From Runella slithyformis DSM 19594 (lineage in GTDB: Bacteria; Bacteroidota; Bacteroidia; Cytophagales; Spirosomataceae): 64,000 nt of DNA. The DNA lies in assembly GCF_000218895.1 (NCBI RefSeq), contig NC_015703.1, forward strand, positions 3,609,001 to 3,673,000, read 5' to 3'. Numbering within the stretch: position 1 is the first letter of the stretch; every line of letters begins with the position of its first letter. The position numbers were made by a program, and so were the translations under genes. The notes under the pieces were generated by a model. It was not told the DNA's origin. It worked only from the letters and a program-made list of their open reading frames with translations, and made no database searches. Positions 45,249-53,957 of the stretch are shown here, piece by piece.

Positions 45249-48200
45249 CTATTTCTGCGGGCGTTTATATCGAATAGGTGCTTCCGGCTCGGGTTTGAGC
45301 GTTACTCCCTGTGTTTTTAACAGTTCCAAAGCTACCTGCACGGATTTTTCCAGTTGGGGATCTTCGCCTTTGGCGGCTTTGGCCGGGTCTTGCAGTACTT
45401 CAATATCGGGGGCAATGCCTTCTCCTTCTACGGCCCACTTGCCGTCTACATCATAAAATCCGCCGCGCGGTGCCACCATGCGTCCGCCGTCAATGAACGG
45501 AGGCGTGTCCCACGTGCCAACCAACCCACCCCATGTACGCGTGCCTACGAGCGGCCCTACTTTAGCCTGCCGGAACAGGTAAGGCATTAAGTCACCTCCG
45601 GAGCCGGCTCGCTCATTGACAATCATTACTTTGGGCCCCCACAATCCCGCCATCGGTGTGGTAAAAGGCTTATGATCGTTGGCACGGCTGTTGAAATACC
45701 CCTGTAATTTCCGAGCCAAAACGTCCACGATATAGTCGGCAGCGGAGCCGCCGCCGTTGTTACGTTCGTCAATGATGGCCCCTTTTTTATCCTGTTGGGC
45801 AAAATAATAGCGGTTGAAATACTCATAACCTCCGTTGCCCGTATTGGGAATCCAGACATAAGCCAACTGACCGTTGGACAGTTGGGACACCTTGCGGCGG
45901 TTACCTTCCACCCACGCCCGGGTACGCAGTTGGGTTTCATTGGCAATGGGTACAACCGTAATCAATGTAGCCGTTTTTACGTCGGGGGTAGCGCCAACAC
46001 GAATTTTGATCTGGCGATTGGCCGTTCCTTCCAGCAAACTGTACAGGTCGGTTGCTGCCGTAAGCGGTATTCCGTTGATTTCCAGTAAATAATCACCTTC
46101 TTTGATGTCAATGCCCGGGCCGGAAAGCGGAGCACGCAGGTCGGGGTTCCAGTTTTCGCCCGTAAAGATGGTTTTGATGCGATACAGGCCGTTTTCAATC
46201 ACAAAATCAGCGCCGAGTAGCCCGGCGGGGTTGTTGTTGTCTAAGGTCGGAAAATCGCCGCCCGAGGTATACGAGTGCCCTACGGCGACTTCACCGCCCA
46301 AAATATCTACGACATAATTGAGGTCGGTGCGGTGGCGAACGTGCTCGATCCAAGGTGAATACCATTGATAGACTTCTTTCCACGGAGCACCGTGGACATT
46401 GCTGACGTACAGAAAGTCGCGCTGATACCGCCATCCTTCACGAAAAATCTGTTGGTATTCGGCTTTGGGGTCAATCTGGATTTTCATACCTGCCAGATTT
46501 AATTTCCCGTCTCCCGGTTTAGGGATAGAGGCTGTCCCGACAATTCCCCAGGAGCCTTCGCTGCGGTACAGGAGGTTTTTGCGGTCGGCCGACGTAGAAG
46601 CAAACTGAATTCCTTTCAAAAAATCCTCATTCTTTTGGTCTTTCAGGGTGTATTTGTGAAGGGTAAAACCGGGTTGGTCAGGAATGGATTCGGTAAAAAA
46701 CAAGGTTCCTTCGGGACCTTCTACAATGTCGCTGTAGTTTTTGACGGCTACTTTGGGCAACGCCAAAATGCGTTGGTCCAGCCCATCCACATCTATTTTG
46801 ACCACTACTGATTTTTTCGTTTCAACGGGTTTTTCGTCTTTTTTAGGCTCTTGCTTCCCTTTTTTATCGTCCGATTTGGATTTGTCGGTTGGTGTCGGCT
46901 CTTCCTTCTTCTCGGCTTTGGGCGCTTCTTCTTCGTCGCTTTTGGGCATAAAAGGAGAAGGTTCGCCTTTGGCCAATACCATCATGTAAACGCCGCGAGA
47001 CACGGGATGGTCGTACGAACTCATGTCAAGCCAACCCGTATTAAGGGCGAAATTGGTACTTGCCAAAAAATACAGATACTTGCCGTTGGCATCCCACACG
47101 GGCGAGGTCGCGTCTGACATTCCGTCGGTCAATTGGTGCATTGCTCCCGTTTCAATGTTGTACGCTTTGATCGCTTTGTGCTGATTGTCCAACAGTTGGG
47201 CATAGGCCACCCATTTACTGTCGGGCGACCAGACGGGGTTTAGGCTGCGATTGGGATGCGCGTATCGTTCGGTATCCACTTTTTTAGGTTGTCCGCTTAC
47301 GGCATTGACAATCCACAAATTATAGTCCGTGTCGGTATAAGCAATGTGCTTACTGTCGGGCGACCATTGCGGACGAAAATAAAAAGTAGGGTTGGGGAGG
47401 GCAATCGTACGCGGTTTTTCGAGACCATCCTGATTGGAAATGACCAGTTGATATTCACCGCCGGCATCGGAAAACCAGGCGATTTTTTGTCCGTCCGGTG
47501 ACCATGCCGGCGAACGGTCGGCCACGCCCGAACTGTGGCTGAGGTTGCGCCAATCGCCGTTTTCTTTGGGTACGGTAAAAATGTCGCCACGGTACTCAAA
47601 CAACGCCCGTTTACCCGTAGGTGAGAGCGACGCATTCAATAAGGCACCCGGGCGGACGTCCTGCCAACGCGGCAAAGCCCACGTAAAATCGCCCTGAACA
47701 TTAATAATCAACTGTTTGGCCCGGCCCGTTTGCGGGTCGAGCAGGTGCAGATAACCACCTTGTTCATAGACGATTCGGTCGTTGGAGGCGTCCAGACTTT
47801 TGACGTCAAAATCTTTGTGAAACGTCACCTGTTTCAGTTCGTTGGTTTTGGGATTAAATGACCAGACATTGTTGGCATAATCCCGTTCCGAAAGAAAATA
47901 CACCACGTCTTTGTACCAAACCGGGTCGGTGTGGCGCTCGCGGTCGGTTTGCGGCGTGGTTTTGAGCGTCAGCGTTTTCAGATCCACGATCCAAATGGGT
48001 TGGGCCTGACCGCCGCGGTAATTTCGCCATTCCGGGTCCCAAAAACCAATGGTTTGATAGGCCGCCATTTGTCCGTCGGGAGAAATCTCACCCGCGTGGG
48101 CTTGCGGAATGGGCAGTTCTTCCTGAAAACCGCCTTTAACGTTTACTTTAAAAAATTTAGTGAGAGCCGTCGGGAATCCGATTCTTCCCGAACGAAAAAT

Positions 48201-48566
48201 AATGCTTTGGCCGTCGGGTGTCCAGCCCTGCACGGCGTCTTCGCCCGGATGCCATGTGAGGCGTTTGGGTTCACCTCCCGAAGCCGGTATGACGTACACA
48301 TCGGTATTGCCGGCATACTGCGCCGAAAACGCAATCGTGTTGCCGTCGGGAGAAAAATGAGGAAGGGATTCGGTGCCTTCGTGGGTGGTGAGACGGGTGG
48401 CATTGCCTCCGTCGCGGCCTACCATCCAAAGGTCGTCAGCATACACAAAGACAATGGCGCGGTCGCTGACGGTCGGTTGGCGCAGCAGACGAGTGCCTTG
48501 GGCGGTAGCTTGCAGCCCAAGGCTGCAACAGCCGATCCAAAGGGCTGAAAGGGATAGAAATCGCAT
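45249..48566 (-). CDS. Tricorn-like S41-family protease, secreted
   Basis: A 1105-residue exported peptidase. A signal peptide (residues 1-23, ending LGLQATAQG) is followed by a WD40/TolB-like beta-propeller region (blades such as ESLPHFSPDGNTIAFSAQYA and SPAWSPDGQKIAWFSDAGGE). A charged Lys/Glu-rich linker follows near residues 540-590 (KAEKKEEPTPTDKSKSDDKK). Then come a second propeller-like part, a PDZ domain (about 810-880, GPGIDIKEGDYLLEINGIPL) and the S41 catalytic domain, with the nucleophile Ser in NERAGSGGDLMPY. This is the tricorn architecture with an added signal peptide, so it is probably a periplasmic enzyme that trims peptides. A good promoter lies just upstream. Confidence 0.92.
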   Translation of the reverse strand: MRFLSLSALWIGCCSLGLQATAQGTRLLRQPTVSDRAIVFVYADDLWMVGRDGGNATRLTTHEGTESLPHFSPDGNTIAFSAQYAGNTDVYVIPASGGEPKRLTWHPGEDAVQGWTPDGQSIIFRSGRIGFPTALTKFFKVNVKGGFQEELPIPQAHAGEISPDGQMAAYQTIGFWDPEWRNYRGGQAQPIWIVDLKTLTLKTTPQTDRERHTDPVWYKDVVYFLSERDYANNVWSFNPKTNELKQVTFHKDFDVKSLDASNDRIVYEQGGYLHLLDPQTGRAKQLIINVQGDFTWALPRWQDVRPGALLNASLSPTGKRALFEYRGDIFTVPKENGDWRNLSHSSGVADRSPAWSPDGQKIAWFSDAGGEYQLVISNQDGLEKPRTIALPNPTFYFRPQWSPDSKHIAYTDTDYNLWIVNAVSGQPKKVDTERYAHPNRSLNPVWSPDSKWVAYAQLLDNQHKAIKAYNIETGAMHQLTDGMSDATSPVWDANGKYLYFLASTNFALNTGWLDMSSYDHPVSRGVYMMVLAKGEPSPFMPKSDEEEAPKAEKKEEPTPTDKSKSDDKKGKQEPKKDEKPVETKKSVVVKIDVDGLDQRILALPKVAVKNYSDIVEGPEGTLFFTESIPDQPGFTLHKYTLKDQKNEDFLKGIQFASTSADRKNLLYRSEGSWGIVGTASIPKPGDGKLNLAGMKIQIDPKAEYQQIFREGWRYQRDFLYVSNVHGAPWKEVYQWYSPWIEHVRHRTDLNYVVDILGGEVAVGHSYTSGGDFPTLDNNNPAGLLGADFVIENGLYRIKTIFTGENWNPDLRAPLSGPGIDIKEGDYLLEINGIPLTAATDLYSLLEGTANRQIKIRVGATPDVKTATLITVVPIANETQLRTRAWVEGNRRKVSQLSNGQLAYVWIPNTGNGGYEYFNRYYFAQQDKKGAIIDERNNGGGSAADYIVDVLARKLQGYFNSRANDHKPFTTPMAGLWGPKVMIVNERAGSGGDLMPYLFRQAKVGPLVGTRTWGGLVGTWDTPPFIDGGRMVAPRGGFYDVDGKWAVEGEGIAPDIEVLQDPAKAAKGEDPQLEKSVQVALELLKTQGVTLKPEPEAPIRYKRPQK

Positions 48567-48619
48567 GATGAAGAGTCTTTTAGGTAATGCTGAAAAGTAC
48601 GCATATTTCTAAAGCTCCC

Positions 48620-48649
48620 CAAATCTATTTCCTGTTGGTCCGGAGGCAA
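48620..48649 (-). promoter_or_regulatory. Promoter of the tricorn-like protease gene
   Basis: On the minus strand TTG (48649-48647) and TAGATTTG (48627-48620) are exactly 19 bases apart, a full match to the Bacteroidota consensus. Transcription would start near 48613, about 45 bases before the ATG. Confidence 0.7.
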
Positions 48650-48652
48650 TCC

Positions 48653-49759
48653 TCAATGATACTCTTTCAGCAATGTACACAGTTGCTGTTCAATGGGAGA
48701 CAGGCCCACCGTACCCAGCGGATTTTCGGCGCAAATCTCCACATCCTGCATGTATTTAAACAATTTATGTTCTTCATACGCCCGGATAAGGGCGGGATGT
48801 ACATAGTATTTTTTGCAAACGGCCACCGTATTACCCAATCGTTTCGCTACGGCTTCGAGGCATTGTTTGATGTGGTGTTTGGCTTCGGTTTGGGTTTCAA
48901 AATCACCGGCTTTTTTAAACTCGCAAAAAGCGGTCAGCGAGCCGATCCACGTCCGGAAATCTTTGGCCGTAAACCCGTCTCCTAACGTTTCGTGCAGGTA
49001 CGTATTAATGTCGGTGGAAGTGATGCAGTGCGGATTTTTGTCTTCGTCATAATACTGAAAAAGCTCTTTGCCGGGAATATCCTTGCAGCGTTGGACCAAG
49101 CGGGCCAATCGGCTGTTCTGAATGGGAATACGGTGATAAATGCCTTTTTTCCCTTTGAACGAAAACGTTACTTTGGAAGCAGTTGCCTCTATATTATCAT
49201 CTTCCAAAGTAGTCAGCCCAAAGCTGCCGTACATGCGTTTATAGGCTTCATTTCCTACGCGAATACCCGTAAGTTCAATAATACGCACCGCCAGCGCCAC
49301 TACTTTATGAAACGTAAGTTTAGTGGCCGCCAAGTCGTTTTCCAGACGTTCTCTCAACGCCGGCAATTGATGCGCAAATCGCTCGATCCGGTGGTATTTG
49401 GCAGCACTGCGTACCCGGCTCCAATCAGGGTGATAGCGGTACTGTTTACGTCCTTTGGCATCAATACCCGTTGCCTGTAGATGTCCCTTTTCATCCGTAC
49501 AGATCCATACATTGGTCCAGGCCGGGGGGATGCCCAGCGATTTAATGCGTTTCAGTACGATTTTGTCTTTGCAAAGAATGCCTTCCGGGCCGTAATAACA
49601 AAAAGACTTGCCCGAGCGCTTACGCGTAAAGCCCGGTGAAGCATCACAAACGTATACCAATCCTACGGATTTGGCGGAAGCCTGAGGGTTTTTGTTGAGT
49701 CTTTCAAAATGCTTTTTCGAATGTCGGGCAGGCAATGAAATGGGTTGGGGCGCAGTCAT
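48653..49759 (-). CDS. DNA topoisomerase IB, poxvirus-like
   Basis: A 368-residue type IB topoisomerase that relaxes supercoils through a 3'-phosphotyrosyl intermediate. The N-terminal beta domain (about 30-115) has GLVYVCDASPGFTRKRSGKS and GIDAKGRKQYRYHPDWSR. The catalytic domain has RIIELTGIRVGNEAYKRMYG (with the active Arg), TFSFKGKKGIYH, the second active Arg in AKDFRTWIGS, and the nucleophile Tyr in the segment VAVCKKYYVHPAL near residue 335. The set is complete. Such enzymes occur sporadically in bacteria. The ATG at 49759 lies 16 bases after the SDR stop, so the two genes are probably co-transcribed. In bacteria they are often found near stress-type genes like this SDR. Confidence 0.94.
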   Translation of the reverse strand: MTAPQPISLPARHSKKHFERLNKNPQASAKSVGLVYVCDASPGFTRKRSGKSFCYYGPEGILCKDKIVLKRIKSLGIPPAWTNVWICTDEKGHLQATGIDAKGRKQYRYHPDWSRVRSAAKYHRIERFAHQLPALRERLENDLAATKLTFHKVVALAVRIIELTGIRVGNEAYKRMYGSFGLTTLEDDNIEATASKVTFSFKGKKGIYHRIPIQNSRLARLVQRCKDIPGKELFQYYDEDKNPHCITSTDINTYLHETLGDGFTAKDFRTWIGSLTAFCEFKKAGDFETQTEAKHHIKQCLEAVAKRLGNTVAVCKKYYVHPALIRAYEEHKLFKYMQDVEICAENPLGTVGLSPIEQQLCTLLKEYH

Positions 49760-49775
49760 GAGGAAGAGTGTTTAA

Positions 49776-50639
49776 CTACGTATTGATAATAGTACCGCCG
49801 TTTACATGAATTACCTGTCCGGTAATGTAAGAAGAGTCTTCGCACGCCAGAAAAACGTAGGCCGGCCCTAATTCGGCCGGCTGACCGGGACGTTCCATCG
49901 GGGTATCTTTTCCGAATTCTTTTACTTTTTCGGGATTGCGTCCCGATACAATAAGGGGCGTCCAGATGGGGCCGGGGGCCACGCCGTTGACGCGAATGCC
50001 TTTGCTCGCCAAATTGCTTGAGAGTGAACGGGTAAACGCCACGATCGCGCCCTTGGTGGCGGCATAGTCCATTAAGGATTCACTGCCGCGATAGGCCACA
50101 ATCGAGGCGGTATTGATGATCGAAGCGCCTTCTTTGAGGTGTTTTAAAGCGGCCTGAATAACGTAAAAGAATGAGAATACATTGACTTCAAAGGTTTCGG
50201 TCAACTGCTCTTCCGAAATATCGGTCAAGGCTTCGGCTTCGTAGTGGATGCCGGCGTTGTTGACCACGATATCCAGTTGTTTAAATTCTCGGATGGTTAA
50301 GTCCACAATGACCCTGCAAAAGGCCGGGTCTTTCAGATCACCGATCAGTGTGAGGCATTCCTTCCCTTCGTCTTCCACCATTTTTCGGGTATCCTCGGCG
50401 TCTATCCGTTCCCGTTCGGTACAGACGATCGCCACATTGGCTCCTTCACGGGCAAAATGCACGGCTACCGCCCGCCCGATGCCGCTGTCGCCTCCGGTGA
50501 TGAGGGCCACTTTATTTTTGAGCTTTTCGGCCCCTTTGTAATTGGGACGAATCGTGACCGGCGCCGGATGGTGCATTTTATATTCCAGCCCGGGCTGTTC
50601 TTTTTGGGTTTGTTCAGGGATGTTTTCCGGATATTTCAT
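49776..50639 (-). CDS. SDR-family oxidoreductase (YghA/YhdF-like)
   Basis: A 287-residue short-chain dehydrogenase/reductase. The ATG at 50639 (MKYPENIPEQTQKEQPGLEY) matches the normal long N-terminus of the YghA/YhdF branch; an in-frame TTG 12 bases upstream is less likely. The dinucleotide-binding motif is ALITGGDSGIGRAVAVHFA. NNAGIHYEA and the catalytic set (NTASIVAYRGS and YAATKGA) follow. The C-terminal segment YITGQVIHVNGGT is also typical. Members of this branch are linked to general or osmotic stress; the substrate is unknown. It lies directly upstream of the topoisomerase gene. Confidence 0.93.
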   Translation of the reverse strand: MKYPENIPEQTQKEQPGLEYKMHHPAPVTIRPNYKGAEKLKNKVALITGGDSGIGRAVAVHFAREGANVAIVCTERERIDAEDTRKMVEDEGKECLTLIGDLKDPAFCRVIVDLTIREFKQLDIVVNNAGIHYEAEALTDISEEQLTETFEVNVFSFFYVIQAALKHLKEGASIINTASIVAYRGSESLMDYAATKGAIVAFTRSLSSNLASKGIRVNGVAPGPIWTPLIVSGRNPEKVKEFGKDTPMERPGQPAELGPAYVFLACEDSSYITGQVIHVNGGTIINT

Positions 50640-50772
50640 GGCGGCGTACAAATTTTAGAATGAATACCAACTTCTAAAATTCCCGGGCCATTTATCCAGC
50701 GTGTATTGTTGGGGAATTTTTGCCCTAAATAATTCGCTGTACTTCTTTAATATTATACACCTTACAATTGTG

Positions 50773-50985
50773 GGTCACAAAACGGGCAGACGCAAGGTTA
50801 TGCAGTCTCAAAACGGGCCGACGCAAGGCCTGCCCCTACGTTTACATTTTACATTTATTATTTTTCTGTTTTGCGGTTCATAAAACGGGCAGACGCAAGG
50901 CCTGCCCCTACGTTTACATTTTGCATTTTTCTGTTTTGCGCGGAGACGCCATGCGGTTTTTCGGTTCAAAAACCGGGCAGATCAG
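50773..50985. repeat. Tandem cluster of the palindromic intergenic repeat
   Basis: The core (GGGCAGACGCAAGG then CCTGCCCCTACG) is seen in nearly identical form at 50810-50840 and 50882-50912, 72 bases apart. Degenerate copies lie at about 50780-50805 and 50969-50985. The two good copies are each followed by the same T-rich spacer (TTTACATTTT, then CTGTTTTGCG). The core can fold into a hairpin through GGGCAG and CTGCCC. The last copy touches the stop codon of the ABC ATPase gene (50982-50984). Confidence 0.75.
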
Positions 50986-51956
50986 CGCAGGTCCACAAAA
51001 ACGGATTTATCTAAAGGCAGGACTTCATGATGGTACACTTTGAGCAGTTGCGTTCCGGCTTGAAGATAAAATGTGTAGTGACTTCCGGCAAAAACAACCC
51101 GTTTGACAACGGCTTCGATTCCGTAAATGGTTGGCGAAGGAGAAAGAATGCATTTTTCGGGGCGAACGGCAAGGCGTCCGTCGGGCAGTGTAGCATAGGA
51201 ACCAACGGAGTTCCTGAAAAAATCAGCATTTAACAGGTTTACTTCGCCCGTCAGTTCCGCCGCATAAGCGTTGGCCGGGAAGTGATATATGGTTTCGGGA
51301 GTGCCGAGTTGAATCAATTTCCCGTGGTGCAAAATACCCATGCGGGTCGAAAGGCTCAGGGCGTCGTTGGGATCATGCGTTACAAAAATACAGGCAATGC
51401 CGGTGTGTTCGGCCAACTCCCGAAGGGTGTCGGTCAGGCGGTGGCGGTTGGGCAGGTCCAAGTGGGCAAAAGGCTCATCCAACAGCAGTACCTTCGCTTC
51501 TTCGGCCAACGCCCGGGCAATGGCCGTGCGTTGTTTTTCCCCGCCGGAAAGCGACTTGGCCGGATGTTCGGCAACGGCCTCCAGTTGGCAGAGTTGAAGC
51601 AGTTCATCGACACGTTCGTCACGGTAGGCCTTCTCGTAATACCGTAAGGCATAATTGATGTTTTCCCGGACGCTCAGCGTAGCTGAAAGATTATAATCCT
51701 GATGCACGATCTTGATGTCAGGGTGGCCGGGGATCAGCTGGTCACTTGCGGGGCGAAGGGGTTGATCCTGAAGCGATACGTACCCTTCATCGGCATCCAG
51801 CAATCCTGCCGCCATGCGGAGCAATGTACTTTTACCGGAGCCGCTTTCGCCCAATAAACCAAAGATTTCGCCTTGCGAAAGCGCAAAGCTGATGTCTTTG
51901 ACAACCCATTGGGAATGGTATATTTTTGAAACGGAGTGGAGTTGAAAGAAAGACAT
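50982..51956 (-). CDS. ABC transporter ATP-binding protein (FbpC/PotA-like)
   Basis: A 324-residue ABC ATPase with a C-terminal regulatory extension. The ATG at 51956 (MSFFQLHSVSKIYHSQWVVK) is preferred over one nine bases upstream. Walker A is LLGESGSGKSTLL near residue 39. The Q-loop is in IVHQDYNLS, the signature is KSLSGGEKQRTAIARALAEE, Walker B is VLLLDEPFAHLD, and the switch His is in FVTHDPNDAL. The last 80 residues resemble the TOBE/OB fold of importer ATPases for iron, polyamine or sulfate (DGRLAVRPEKCIL). No permease or binding protein is adjacent, so the transported substrate is unknown. Its 3' end abuts a repeat cluster. Confidence 0.92.
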   Translation of the reverse strand: MSFFQLHSVSKIYHSQWVVKDISFALSQGEIFGLLGESGSGKSTLLRMAAGLLDADEGYVSLQDQPLRPASDQLIPGHPDIKIVHQDYNLSATLSVRENINYALRYYEKAYRDERVDELLQLCQLEAVAEHPAKSLSGGEKQRTAIARALAEEAKVLLLDEPFAHLDLPNRHRLTDTLRELAEHTGIACIFVTHDPNDALSLSTRMGILHHGKLIQLGTPETIYHFPANAYAAELTGEVNLLNADFFRNSVGSYATLPDGRLAVRPEKCILSPSPTIYGIEAVVKRVVFAGSHYTFYLQAGTQLLKVYHHEVLPLDKSVFVDLR

Positions 51957-52154
51957 TGTGCGCAAAAGTATCGGTTACCTCTCTGAAATTTCGGTTTTTA
52001 TCGCTCAAAAGTACAACAAACTATTGGGTATAAAGTTTCTTGGCTAACTTGCCCTGTCATTGGTGCAGGAAAGGCAGTAGTTAAAAATCAGCTTTTTTGC
52101 CGATTCTTCGTTCATCACTTTCCGCACCTGACTAAACACTAAAAACCAAACTTT

Positions 52155-53912
52155 ATGATTCGTCAACTACTCTATGGAGGAGTGTTGGTATTGGCATGTG
52201 TGGCGCAGACCCTGGAAGCGCAAACCACTTACAATAGCCACGCACAACTCTCCGGCCGACTTAAAACTCTTACTGCAAAGTACGGTGCCCTGGCTTCGGT
52301 GAGCTCTATCGGCAAAAGCGCCGGCGGCCGCGACCTTTGGCTGCTTACGCTGGGCAAAGGCGATGCCGCCAAGAAACCCGCTATTCTGGTGGTAGCCGGA
52401 CTGGACGGTACGCACTTGGCCGGCAGCGAATTGGCCGTTCAAACGGCTGAGAAAATGCTCGGTGCCGCCAATGCCGACAGCATTGCAAGGCTGTTGGATA
52501 CCAAAACGTTTTATTTCCTGCCAAGCATGAACCCTGACGCGCAGGAGCAATTCTCGGCTAAATTAAAGTATGAGCGTACCACCAATGACGCCAAAACCGA
52601 CGACGACCGCGACGGACGCCTGGATGAAGATCCTTTTGAGGACCTCAACGGCGATGGCGTTGCTACCTGGATACGCGTGGAAGACGCCGCCGGAACCTAC
52701 GTACTAAGCAAAGAAGATCCGCGTATTCTGGTCAAAGCCGATCCTGCTAAAGGAGAAAGCGGGAAGTATTTAGTCTACACCGAAGGCATTGATAACGACA
52801 AAGACGGTGCCTATAACGAAGACGGTGCCGGCGGTGTAAACCCTGAGAAAAACTTTACGTTTGATTATCAAATATTCACAACGGGATCAGGGGAGTATGC
52901 CGCAGAAGCTCCCGAAGTGCGCGCCTTGCTGGATTTTCTGTACCGTGCTCCCAACATTTTCGCTGTCCTTACCTTTGGTCCTAACAACAACTTGAGCGAA
53001 GCACCACGCTTTGATGCTTCTAAAGTGGCCCGCCGGATCCTGACGGGACCGCTTGCCAAAGATGCCAAGGCGATGGACCAAGTATCAAAATTGTACAATA
53101 CCCGTACGGCCCTGAAAGATGCTCCCGCTATGCCGCAAACGCGCGGCAATTTCTCCCAAACGGCTTATTTTCACGCCGGACGGTACAGCTTTACGACGCC
53201 CGGTTGGTGGGTGCCTAAAGCAGACACTCCGCGTGATACCACCCGAAGAGCCGCCACAGCTCCCGCAACACCTTCTTCTACAACACCTGTGGCTCCGACC
53301 GGCGGTGGTGGACGCATGGGTGGAATGATGGGCGGCGGTGCAGCTGCCCCAACGGCAAGTGCGGTCTCAGCCGGGGAAGACGATGCCCGTTTTTTGAAAT
53401 GGGCTGATAAAGAAAAACTGACGGGTGTGTATGTAGATTGGAAGGCCGTTCAGCACCCTGATTTTCCGGGTCAAAAAGTGGAAGTGGGCGGCATCGTTCC
53501 TTTCGCTAAATTAAATCCTCCCGTATCGTATTTGGCCTCTGCGGCAGATAAACATGTGAAGTTTCTTGCCGGCTTGGGTGCTCAAATGCCCGAGATTCAA
53601 TTGGTTAATGTCAAAACGGAAACGTTGGGCAACGGCCTGACACGCGTGACGGCTACGGTGGTCAATAAAGGATTGCTGCCCACCTATGCCGAGATCGGAG
53701 ATCGTGTTCGTTTTGTGCAAAAGGTAAAGACGGAACTTAAATTGGGTGCCGGACAGGCCATTGTGTCGGGAAAACGTCTTAATCTGCGCGCAGCCCTGGC
53801 TTCTGATGAGTCAGAAGAGTATACGTGGTTGGTGTCGGGGACCGGTAAACTGACCATTGAAGCGGGATGCCCGACGGCAGGGGTCAAATCGGCGGATGTG
53901 ACGTTGAAGTAG
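52155..53912 (+). CDS. M14 carboxypeptidase-like protein, likely inactive
   Basis: A 585-residue exported member of the M14 zinc carboxypeptidase family with the catalytic ligands replaced. A signal peptide (residues 1-22, ending TLEAQ) precedes the M14 domain. Where its neighbour reads GNIHANELQG, this protein reads GLDGTHLAG, so the zinc His and Glu become Asp and His. The third zinc ligand, His in AQSYHNFGG of the neighbour, falls at LTFGPNNN, with no His. The insertion with Asp-rich calcium-like loops (TDDDRDGRLDEDPFEDLNGD) is kept. A Ser/Thr/Pro- and Gly/Met-rich linker near residues 360-400 is also present. It probably acts as a binding or helper partner of the active enzyme 45 bases downstream. 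Confidence 0.85.
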   Translation: MIRQLLYGGVLVLACVAQTLEAQTTYNSHAQLSGRLKTLTAKYGALASVSSIGKSAGGRDLWLLTLGKGDAAKKPAILVVAGLDGTHLAGSELAVQTAEKMLGAANADSIARLLDTKTFYFLPSMNPDAQEQFSAKLKYERTTNDAKTDDDRDGRLDEDPFEDLNGDGVATWIRVEDAAGTYVLSKEDPRILVKADPAKGESGKYLVYTEGIDNDKDGAYNEDGAGGVNPEKNFTFDYQIFTTGSGEYAAEAPEVRALLDFLYRAPNIFAVLTFGPNNNLSEAPRFDASKVARRILTGPLAKDAKAMDQVSKLYNTRTALKDAPAMPQTRGNFSQTAYFHAGRYSFTTPGWWVPKADTPRDTTRRAATAPATPSSTTPVAPTGGGGRMGGMMGGGAAAPTASAVSAGEDDARFLKWADKEKLTGVYVDWKAVQHPDFPGQKVEVGGIVPFAKLNPPVSYLASAADKHVKFLAGLGAQMPEIQLVNVKTETLGNGLTRVTATVVNKGLLPTYAEIGDRVRFVQKVKTELKLGAGQAIVSGKRLNLRAALASDESEEYTWLVSGTGKLTIEAGCPTAGVKSADVTLK

Positions 53913-53957
53913 GTCGTTCCGTTAATCGTTATTTGTTATCCGTTAATTGTAAAAACA

